From: Halomonas stenophila
GTDB lineage: Bacteria > Pseudomonadota > Gammaproteobacteria > Pseudomonadales > Halomonadaceae
Direction: 5' to 3'
DNA: 64,000 bases
NCBI RefSeq assembly: GCF_014192275.1
Contig: NZ_JACHXR010000001.1
Coordinates: 124,001 to 188,000 of the forward strand
This document shows positions 1-8,682 of the stretch, piece after piece. Within the stretch, counting starts at the first letter, position 1. Every line of letters begins with the position of its first letter. The position numbers and the translations under genes were made by a program. Under the pieces are notes generated by a model. The model made no database searches, had not been told where the DNA came from, and saw nothing but the letters and a program-made list of their open reading frames with translations.

Positions 1-37
1 CCCCCCGGCCGGCGCAGTTCCACCGCGGCGGTCTTCA

Positions 38-181
38 TCAGTACCGGTCGGAGGCACCGCTCACCAGGGCCGAGAAGCCGTCGGGAAGCGGGGGCAGCAT
101 GGTCGCTCCGTGGGTCGTCGAGATGGCCAGGAGTGGACCGCCGAGCTCGGAAATGATTCCACGGCCACGGCTGCCGGCCAT
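38..181 (-). CDS. possible short ORF, upstream of a gene running off the window edge
   Basis: A 47-codon minus-strand frame starts at ATG 181 and ends in TGA at 40-38. The stop overlaps an ATG at 38-36 (TGATG), and that second frame (begins [10 protein letters not shown]) runs off the left edge. Third codon positions are mostly G or C, and the start lies just behind the gltX promoter, so a divergent coupled gene pair is possible. I recognise neither product. This could equally be non-coding sequence in a high-GC genome. Confidence 0.2.
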   Translation of the reverse strand: MAGSRGRGIISELGGPLLAISTTHGATMLPPLPDGFSALVSGASDRY

Positions 182-193
182 GGGCGAGGTGCG

Positions 194-199
194 TATAAT
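194..199 (+). promoter_or_regulatory. gltX promoter -10 box
   Basis: A perfect TATAAT lies 56 bases upstream of the gltX start. I see no good -35 hexamer 16-18 bases upstream, so only the -10 element is called. Confidence 0.5.
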
Positions 200-254
200 G
201 CGGCCATCCGCCCTGGCCTCAGGGCCTCATTCCCACCATTGGACCAAGGACGAC

Positions 255-1733
<1,479 letters not shown>

Positions 1734-1740
1734 TGTAATA

Positions 1741-1882
1741 GGAAAACGCAGAAGTTCCGTCGCGAGCGACGATAGGCTGGTCGCCGCCGGAGCACAGCGC
1801 CCGCAGTGTAGCCTGCTACATGAGGAGCGCGAGCACCGCCGGCGGCCAGGATATCGAGCGCAGCAGGAAATTCTCGTTTTCC
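1741..1882. repeat. 142-nt imperfect palindrome
   Basis: The sequence from GGAAAACG (1741-1748) to CGTTTTCC (1875-1882) is a long imperfect inverted repeat. Its arms match again at GGTCGCCGCCGG against CCGGCGGCC, and its centre is TGTAG-CCTG-CTACA (1807-1820). It would fold into one long hairpin as RNA or cruciform DNA. Size and form resemble ERIC-type intergenic elements, but the sequence is not ERIC as I know it. It fills the whole gltX-tRNA gap. Confidence 0.75.
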
Positions 1883-1884
1883 CG

Positions 1885-1913
1885 TTGACGAAGGCGAGGG
1901 GAATCAGTATTAT
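1885..1913 (+). promoter_or_regulatory. promoter of the tRNA-Ala/tRNA-Glu unit
   Basis: TTGACG (1885-1890), a 17-base spacer and TATTAT (1908-1913) form a good sigma-70 promoter. The predicted transcription start lies about 15 bases before tRNA-Ala. The G/C-rich stretch after the -10 box resembles the discriminator of stringently controlled stable-RNA promoters. Confidence 0.8.
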
Positions 1914-1935
1914 ACGCCTCGTCTTCACGAGATGC

Positions 1936-2011
1936 GGGGCCTTAGCTCAGCTGGGAGAGCGCGACACTGGCAGTGTCGAGGTCAGCGGTTCGATCCCGCT
2001 AGGCTCCACCA
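1936..2011 (+). tRNA. tRNA-Ala (anticodon GGC)
   Basis: A complete 76-nt cloverleaf. The acceptor arm is GGGGCCT/AGGCTCC, the D arm GCTC-AGCTGGGA-GAGC, the anticodon stem CGACA/TGTCG with loop CTGGCAG (anticodon GGC), and the T arm AGCGG-TTCGATC-CCGCT. CCA is encoded. Confidence 0.97.
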
Positions 2012-2033
2012 GCGTCTCGAGCGAAGACGATGC

Positions 2034-2109
2034 GTCCCATTCGTCTAGTGGTCCAGGACACCGCCCTTTCACGGCGGGAACAGGGGTTCGAACCCCCTAT
2101 GGGACGCCA
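2034..2109 (+). tRNA. tRNA-Glu (anticodon TTC)
   Basis: A complete 76-nt cloverleaf lying 22 bases after tRNA-Ala. The acceptor is GTCCCAT/ATGGGAC, the anticodon stem CCGCC/GGCGG with loop CTTTCAC (anticodon TTC), and the T arm GGGG-TTCGAAC-CCCC. CCA is encoded. It is the substrate of the GltX encoded just upstream. Confidence 0.97.
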
Positions 2110-2127
2110 CTCCTCCAGATTATCCCC

Positions 2128-2150
2128 AGGCGCTGAAGGCGTCTTTTTTT
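2128..2150 (+). terminator. intrinsic terminator of the tRNA unit
   Basis: AGGCGC-TGAAG-GCGTCT (six pairs, one G-U) is followed directly by a run of six T residues, 18 bases after tRNA-Glu. Confidence 0.8.
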
Positions 2151-2493
2151 GTGTCCGCTTGCTGGGTGTCCTGCCATCCGATGTCGGTCATTTCTCATAC
2201 TGTCGCATGAGGAAAGTGGTACATTTCCTCTTGACTTGTCCACGAGCCCTGTTCCTGCGGCCGTTTCTGTGAATAATTCACCCGCCAGGCCCCGTGCCAG
2301 TGGGCTTCTTGGTTTATTCCTTTAAAATCAACAAATTAGGTTAGGTTAAAAATTGATCAATTTAAGGCGAAGCCGCTGTTCATGGCGATTCGAGGCGCTT
2401 GTCTAGGGGTTTTGAACAGGTTTATCCACAGAATGTGTGGAAAACGCTACAGCGAGTGGGGGAGGGCAGGAGAGGCGAGCCGGGCTGCCGGGA
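2151..2493. other. AT-rich intergenic region with DnaA-box-like sites
   Basis: No gene is seen here. The stretch 2310-2375 is much richer in A+T than its surroundings. A perfect DnaA box TTATCCACA lies at 2422-2430, with a second in opposite orientation at 2436-2444 (TTTTCCACA on the minus strand). Weaker matches are TTGTCCACG at 2236-2244 and, just outside, TTATCCCCA at 2120-2128. The function is unknown. Confidence 0.5.
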
Positions 2494-2521
2494 GGCGGGA
2501 GCGCAGGACCGCGCTCCCGCC
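2494..2521 (-). terminator. hairpin after the dehydrogenase gene
   Basis: GGCGGGAGCGC / GCGCTCCCGCC stem with a six-base loop, just past the stop of the minus-strand gene at 2530. No T-run follows, so it may be a processing or stability hairpin rather than a true terminator. Confidence 0.5.
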
Positions 2522-2529
2522 CGGGGGTG

Positions 2530-3420
2530 TCACGCCTTGTCCGGGTCGCGCAGGCGGCGCAGCAGGGAAGAGGTGTCCCAGCGGCCGCCGCCCATCGCCT
2601 GGACGTCAGCGTAGAATTGATCCACCAGGGCGGTCACCGGCAGCCGGGCGCCGAGGCGTCGTGCCTGGTCCAGGCAGATTCCCAGATCCTTGCGCATCCA
2701 GTCCACCGCGAAGCCGTGCTCGTACTCATCTTCGATCATGGTCCGATGACGGTTGTCCATCTGCCAGGAGCCGGCGGCCCCCTGGCTGATCACCTCCACC
2801 ACCCGGAGGGGATCGAGCCCCGCCTTGTCGGCGAAGTGCAGGCCCTCGGTCAGGCCCTGGATGAGTCCGCCGATGCAGATCTGGTTGACCATCTTGGTCA
2901 GCTGGCCGCTGCCGGCCGGCCCCATCAGGGTCACGGCGCGGCCATAGTGCTCGAGCAGCGGGGCGGCGAGCTCGAAATCGGCCAGCGCGCCGCCGCACAT
3001 GATGGTCAGCGTTCCCCGTTCCGCGCCCTGCTGGCCGCCGGACACGGGGGCATCGACGAAGCCGATGCCGTGCTCACGGCAGGCGGCGTCGAGCTCGGCG
3101 GCCAGCTCGGCGGAGGCGGTGGTGTGGTCCACCAGCAGGCTGCCGGCGGCCATGCCCTGCAGGGCGCCATCGTCGCCCAGGGCCACCTGGCGGACATCGC
3201 CGTCGTTGCCCACGCAGACCAGCACCAGGTCGGCGCCGTGCGCGGCCTCGCGTGGGGTGGGGTGGTGGCTGCCGCCATGCTCGGCCACCCAGGCGGCGGC
3301 CTTGTCGGCGGTGCGGTTGTAGACCCGGACGTCGAGGCCGGCGCCGGCCAGGTGGCCGGCCATGGGGTAGCCCATGACGCCCAGCCCGATAAAGGCGACG
3401 GTGGAGATGTCTTGCGGCAT
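2530..3420 (-). CDS. NAD(P)-dependent beta-hydroxyacid dehydrogenase (HIBADH family)
   Basis: A 296-residue cytoplasmic oxidoreductase of the 3-hydroxyisobutyrate / tartronate-semialdehyde reductase family. The N-terminal Rossmann signature FIGLGVMGYPMAGHL is at residues 10-24. The substrate-binding motif DAPVSGGQQGAERGT lies in the middle, and the catalytic-lysine segment KMVNQICIGG begins the helical C-terminal domain. The length is typical of the family. The substrate cannot be fixed from sequence: 2-hydroxy-3-oxopropionate, 3-hydroxyisobutyrate and succinate semialdehyde reductases all look like this, and no neighbour points to a pathway. It lies downstream of gltA on the same strand but is separated from it by a terminator. 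Confidence 0.88.
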   Translation of the reverse strand: MPQDISTVAFIGLGVMGYPMAGHLAGAGLDVRVYNRTADKAAAWVAEHGGSHHPTPREAAHGADLVLVCVGNDGDVRQVALGDDGALQGMAAGSLLVDHTTASAELAAELDAACREHGIGFVDAPVSGGQQGAERGTLTIMCGGALADFELAAPLLEHYGRAVTLMGPAGSGQLTKMVNQICIGGLIQGLTEGLHFADKAGLDPLRVVEVISQGAAGSWQMDNRHRTMIEDEYEHGFAVDWMRKDLGICLDQARRLGARLPVTALVDQFYADVQAMGGGRWDTSSLLRRLRDPDKA

Positions 3421-3454
3421 GTTCGGTTTCCTCGCTTGACGATCTTCGAAACGC

Positions 3455-3482
3455 AGAAGGCCGCCCGGGGGCGGCCTTCTTC
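3455..3482 (-). terminator. intrinsic terminator after gltA
   Basis: AGAAGGCCGCCC and GGGCGGCCTTCT form a long symmetric hairpin 24 bases past the gltA stop. The flanks are short A/T stretches, so it is good on the minus strand and could act on both. Confidence 0.75.
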
Positions 3483-3505
3483 AGGGGATGACGCGGGGTG
3501 ACGGC

Positions 3506-4792
<1,287 letters not shown>

Positions 4793-4868
4793 AACTGGCC
4801 TCCTCTCGAGTTCATGGTGGCGCGATAAGTCGTGATTTCGCAGAACTTGCCGGCGAAAAGGTTCGCCC

Positions 4869-4896
4869 ACTATAGAAGCGTCTTCGAGATTGTCAA
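4869..4896 (-). promoter_or_regulatory. gltA promoter
   Basis: Read on the minus strand: TTGACA (4896-4891), a 16-base spacer, TATAGT (4874-4869). The -35 is perfect and the -10 has one mismatch. It predicts a leader of about 70 bases before the gltA start at 4792. Confidence 0.8.
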
Positions 4897-5088
4897 TTAG
4901 CCCATTGACCCTCCAGCGATGTACGCCTCTCTTCTCGTTGTATAGGTCTTGCATGGAAAATGGTGCTCTGCATCATCTGCAGCCCCGGCCCGACGCGGCT
5001 CGCAGCGTCATCGGGACAAGCCGCCTGACGTCGGGATTTCGGGCACGCTTCGGGACCTTCCACCATGGTCGAGTCGGCGGGACGCCAT

Positions 5089-5117
5089 TTGTCATGGGTG
5101 GGGCATAACCCTATAAT
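5089..5117 (+). promoter_or_regulatory. sdhCDAB promoter
   Basis: TTGTCA (5089-5094), a 17-base spacer and TATAAT (5112-5117). The -10 is perfect and the -35 has one mismatch, upstream of the GTG start of sdhC. Confidence 0.8.
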
Positions 5118-5248
5118 CTTGTCGCGCGACTGGCAGGAAACGACGATCACGACCCCCGCGTCATGATCTTGTCCCTTCCCGAAACCACCGCCCGTGTCGG
5201 GCCTCGCCCGAGCGCCCATCCGCGGGCCAAGAGAGTGTGTAGAGAGCC

Positions 5249-5626
5249 GTGAATAGCAAACGACCCGTAAATCTGGATCTGTCCACGATACAGTTCCCCC
5301 TCCCCGCCTTGACGTCGATTGCCCACCGCATCACCGGCGTCATCCTTTTCATCGGCCTGATCTTCGCCTTCTGGGCCCTCGACACATCACTGTCGTCGCC
5401 CGCCGGCTTCGCGGCCGTGAACGATGCCCTGGCTCACAACTTCCTGGCCAAGCTGGTCGCCTGGGGCCTGCTGTCGGCGCTGGCGTTTCACTTCGTGGCG
5501 GGCATCAAGCACCTGCTGATGGATATCGACATCGGCGTGACCCTAGAGGGGGGTGTCAAGAAGGCACAGATCACCGTCGTGGTGAGCGTGGTCCTGATCA
5601 TTCTGGCTGGAGTCTGGGTATGGTAA
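5249..5626 (+). CDS. sdhC: succinate dehydrogenase cytochrome b556 subunit
   Basis: Membrane anchor of complex II, binding haem b and ubiquinone together with SdhD. It has 125 residues from a GTG start, with three membrane helices (about 30-50, 68-90 and 105-125). The quinone-site motif SIAHRITG (Ser, Arg) lies near residue 26, and the haem-side motif AFHFVAGIKHLLMDID near 80. It is the first gene of sdhCDAB, and its stop overlaps the sdhD start (ATGGTAA), so the two are translationally coupled. The length matches the family. Confidence 0.95.
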   Translation: MNSKRPVNLDLSTIQFPLPALTSIAHRITGVILFIGLIFAFWALDTSLSSPAGFAAVNDALAHNFLAKLVAWGLLSALAFHFVAGIKHLLMDIDIGVTLEGGVKKAQITVVVSVVLIILAGVWVW

Positions 5627-5967
5627 CCAACGTCACGAACTTCGGGCGCAGCGGTCTATCCGACTGGCTCGTCCAGCGCGTCTCGGCCATCATCCTGGCC
5701 CTCTACACTCTCTTCATCGTCGGCTATCTGCTCCTCAACCCGGGCCTGGATTACGCGGCCTGGAGCGGGCTCTTCGCCCAGACCTGGATGCGCATCTTCT
5801 CGCTGCTGGCCTTCGTGTCCCTGTCCGCCCACGCCTGGGTCGGTCTGTGGACCGTGACCACCGACTATCTCAAGCCGACCGGCATCCGTGTCGCCACCCA
5901 GACCGTCATCATCCTGGCCATCTTCGTGTTCCTGGTCTGGGGCATCCAAGTTCTGTGGGGAGCCTGA
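5620..5967 (+). CDS. sdhD: succinate dehydrogenase membrane anchor subunit
   Basis: Second membrane anchor of complex II. It has 115 residues and three membrane helices. The segment SDWLVQRVSAIILALY leads helix 1, and SAHAWVGLWTVTTDYL contains the haem-ligand histidine and the Asp-Tyr pair near the quinone site. It overlaps sdhC by seven bases, and its stop lies three bases before sdhA, as expected for a tightly coupled sdhCDAB message. Confidence 0.95.
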   Translation: MVTNVTNFGRSGLSDWLVQRVSAIILALYTLFIVGYLLLNPGLDYAAWSGLFAQTWMRIFSLLAFVSLSAHAWVGLWTVTTDYLKPTGIRVATQTVIILAIFVFLVWGIQVLWGA

Positions 5968-5970
5968 TCC

Positions 5971-7743
5971 ATGTCCAACCTGCGTAGCCTGACCTTCGAC
6001 GCCATCATCATCGGCGGTGGCGGTGCCGGTCTGCGGGCCGCCCTCGAGCTGGCCAAGTCCGGCAAGAAGACCGCCGTGCTCTCCAAGGTCTTCCCGACCC
6101 GTTCGCACACCGTGTCCGCCCAGGGCGGCATCACCTGTGCCATCGCCTCCGCCGACCCCGACGACGACTGGCGCTGGCACATGTATGACACCGTCAAGGG
6201 GGGCGACTACATCGCCGACCAGGACGCGGCCGAATACATGTGCTCCGAGGGCCCCAAGGCGGTGTTCGAGCTCGAGCACATGGGGCTGCCGTTCTCCCGC
6301 TTCGACAACGGCCGCATCTATCAGCGCCCGTTCGGTGGCCAGTCCAAGAACTTCGGTGAGGGCGGTCAGGCGGCCCGTACCTGTGCCGCCGCCGACCGGA
6401 CCGGCCATGCGCTGCTGCATACGCTCTACCAGAACAACCTGAAGAACAATACCACCTTCCTCAACGAGTGGTACGCCGTCGATTTGGTCAAAAACGCCAA
6501 CGGCGATGTCGTCGGCTGTATCGCCATGGACATCGAGACCGGGGAAGTGGTTCACGTCAAGTCCAAGGCCACCGTGCTGGCCACCGGCGGCTCCGGCCGG
6601 ATCTATGCCTCCACCACCAATGCCCTGATCAATACCGGCGACGGCATCGGCATGGCCCTGCGCGCCGGCTTCCCGATGCAGGACATGGAGATGTGGCAGT
6701 TCCACCCCACCGGCATCTACGGCGCCGGCACCCTGGTGACCGAGGGCTGCCGCGGCGAGGGCGGCTACCTGGTCAACAAGGACGGCGAGCGCTTCATGGA
6801 GCGTTACGCCCCCAACGCCAAGGACCTGGCCGGCCGCGACGTGGTCGCCCGCTCCATGGTCATGGAGATCCTCGAGGGCCGCGGCTGCGGCGAGAAGGGC
6901 GATCACGTCTACCTCAAGCTGGATCACCTGGGCGAGGAGGTGCTCGGCAAGCGCCTGCCGGGTATCGTCGAGCTGTCCAAGACCTTCGCCCACGTGGACC
7001 CGGCCAAGGAGCCGATCCCGGTGGTGCCGACCTGCCACTACATGATGGGCGGCGTGCCCACCAATGTGCATGGACAGGCGATCATGCAGGACGCCGAGGG
7101 CAACGACAGGATCGTGGGCGGCCTGTTCGCCTGCGGCGAGGCGGCCTGTGTCTCGGTCCATGGTGCCAACCGCCTGGGCGGCAACTCGCTGCTCGACCTG
7201 GTGGTCTTCGGTCGTGCCGCCGGCATGTTCATCGAGGGCGCCCTCAACGAGGGCATCGAGTACCTCGATGCCAGCGAGTCCGACGTCGAATCGGCCATGC
7301 AGCGCATGAATCGCTGGAACGCGTCCGAGAGCGGCGAGACCGTGCCCGAGCTCAAGCGCGAGCTGCAGGACATCATGCAGAATGCCTTCGGCGTCTTCCG
7401 TCAGGAGGACAACATGCAGAAGGGCGTCCAGCAGCTGGCCGAACTTCGTGAGCGCATCGACAACGCCTACCTGCCGGACAAGTCTAACACCTTCAACACC
7501 GCCAGGGTGGAGGCGCTGGAGCTCGACAACCTGATGGAGGTCGCCGAGGCCACCGCCATCGCCGCCCTGGAGCGCAAGGAGAGCCGTGGCGCCCATTCCC
7601 GCTACGACTACCCGGACCGCGACGACGTCAACTGGCTGAAGCATTCGATGTACTTCCCGGCCGAGAAGCGACTGGGACAGCGCGACGTCAACTTCGCGCC
7701 CAAGGCCGTCGATATGTTCGAGCCGAAAGTCCGCACTTACTGA
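5971..7743 (+). CDS. sdhA: succinate dehydrogenase flavoprotein subunit
   Basis: Oxidises succinate to fumarate with covalently bound FAD on the cytoplasmic face of complex II. It has 590 residues, the usual length. The N-terminal dinucleotide-binding motif [15 protein letters not shown] is followed by SHTVSAQGG, whose histidine carries the FAD. The substrate-site region includes [11 protein letters not shown] and [15 protein letters not shown], and [18 protein letters not shown] closes the FAD domain. It sits between sdhD and sdhB with very short gaps. Confidence 0.98.
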   Translation: MSNLRSLTFDAIIIGGGGAGLRAALELAKSGKKTAVLSKVFPTRSHTVSAQGGITCAIASADPDDDWRWHMYDTVKGGDYIADQDAAEYMCSEGPKAVFELEHMGLPFSRFDNGRIYQRPFGGQSKNFGEGGQAARTCAAADRTGHALLHTLYQNNLKNNTTFLNEWYAVDLVKNANGDVVGCIAMDIETGEVVHVKSKATVLATGGSGRIYASTTNALINTGDGIGMALRAGFPMQDMEMWQFHPTGIYGAGTLVTEGCRGEGGYLVNKDGERFMERYAPNAKDLAGRDVVARSMVMEILEGRGCGEKGDHVYLKLDHLGEEVLGKRLPGIVELSKTFAHVDPAKEPIPVVPTCHYMMGGVPTNVHGQAIMQDAEGNDRIVGGLFACGEAACVSVHGANRLGGNSLLDLVVFGRAAGMFIEGALNEGIEYLDASESDVESAMQRMNRWNASESGETVPELKRELQDIMQNAFGVFRQEDNMQKGVQQLAELRERIDNAYLPDKSNTFNTARVEALELDNLMEVAEATAIAALERKESRGAHSRYDYPDRDDVNWLKHSMYFPAEKRLGQRDVNFAPKAVDMFEPKVRTY

Positions 7744-7754
7744 GGGGAGTCACG

Positions 7755-8465
7755 ATGTCCAAGCTTCAGGTATCCCTGTACCGCTACAACCCGGAAACGG
7801 ACTCCGCCCCCTACATGGAGGAGTTCCAGGTCGACACCCAGGGTCGCGACCTGATGGTGCTGGATGTGCTGCATCTGGTGAAGGAACAGGACAACGGCCT
7901 GGCCTATCGCCGCAGCTGCCGCGAGGGCGTGTGCGGTTCCGACGGCATGAACATGAACGGCAAGAACGGCCTGGCCTGCATCACGCCGCTGTCCGAGGTG
8001 GTCAAGAAGGGCAAGCTCACGCTGCGTCCGCTGCCCGGCCTGCCGGTCATCCGTGACCTGGTGGTCGACATGGGGCTGTTCTACAAGCAGTACGAGCGCA
8101 TCCAGCCGTACCTGCAGAACGACCAGCCGGCGCCGGCCATCGAGCGCCTGCAGTCACCGGAGGAGCGCGACAAGCTCGACGGTCTCTACGAGTGCATCCT
8201 GTGCGCCTGCTGCTCGACCGCTTGCCCGTCGTTCTGGTGGAACCCGGACAAGTTCGTCGGCCCGGCCGGCCTGCTGCAGGCCTACCGTTTCCTGGCGGAT
8301 TCCCGGGACGAGGCCACCCGCGAGCGCCTGTCCGAACTGGAGGACCCGTTCTCCGTGTTCCGCTGCCGCGGCATCATGAACTGCGTGGCCGTATGCCCGA
8401 AGGGGCTCAATCCGACACGGGCGATCGGCAAGATCCGCGAGATGTTGCTGGCGAATGCCACTTAA
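7755..8465 (+). CDS. sdhB: succinate dehydrogenase iron-sulfur subunit
   Basis: Carries electrons from SdhA to quinone through three clusters. It has 236 residues. The 2Fe-2S ligands are in CREGVCGSDGMNMNGKNGLAC (about residues 55-75). The 4Fe-4S and 3Fe-4S ligands are in CILCACCSTACPSFWW and CRGIMNCVAVCPKGLNP. It starts 11 bases after sdhA with GGGGAGTC before the ATG. It is the last gene of the sdh unit, and a strong hairpin lies about 80 bases after its stop. Confidence 0.97.
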   Translation: MSKLQVSLYRYNPETDSAPYMEEFQVDTQGRDLMVLDVLHLVKEQDNGLAYRRSCREGVCGSDGMNMNGKNGLACITPLSEVVKKGKLTLRPLPGLPVIRDLVVDMGLFYKQYERIQPYLQNDQPAPAIERLQSPEERDKLDGLYECILCACCSTACPSFWWNPDKFVGPAGLLQAYRFLADSRDEATRERLSELEDPFSVFRCRGIMNCVAVCPKGLNPTRAIGKIREMLLANAT

Positions 8466-8546
8466 ATCGTGGCCGTCGGCTTGTTATCATACATGTCGGC
8501 CCTGAGCTGCGGCATGTGGTCGCAGCCCTGACCCGGTGTGTCGTCG

Positions 8547-8575
8547 AAGAGCCGGTGCCTTGCGCACCGGCTCTT
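8547..8575 (+). terminator. hairpin between sdhB and sucA
   Basis: A perfect 12-pair stem (AAGAGCCGGTGC / GCACCGGCTCTT) with a five-base loop. Only a short T-rich end follows, so it may partly terminate the sdh message while letting some transcription into sucA. Confidence 0.65.
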
Positions 8576-8682
8576 GACCATCGAATGACAGGTATCCGGC
8601 CCCCGGCAGGCCAGCCCCGATGTCGTCATGGGTGAGCCGTGACGACGCCGATACCACCCCATCAGTGCAGGGTGACCGAGAA

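Larger units (their letters stand above)
4793..5248. other. divergent control region between gltA and sdhC
   Basis: A 456-base gap holding one well-formed promoter for each side, described separately. Short frames inside it overlap the promoters and lack good starts, so I call no gene. The leader upstream of sdhC is about 125 bases from the predicted transcription start and could hold post-transcriptional control. I see no riboswitch. Confidence 0.6.

Noticed and set aside
2310-2444. Chromosomal replication origin
   Set aside because: Only two good DnaA boxes and no dnaA, dnaN, gyrB, rpmH or parAB genes nearby; kept as a DnaA-site cluster only.
4793-4954. N-terminal extension of gltA to 4954
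   Set aside because: The gltA promoter (4869-4896) lies inside the extension, and [10 protein letters not shown] at 4792 has a strong ribosome site and fits family length.
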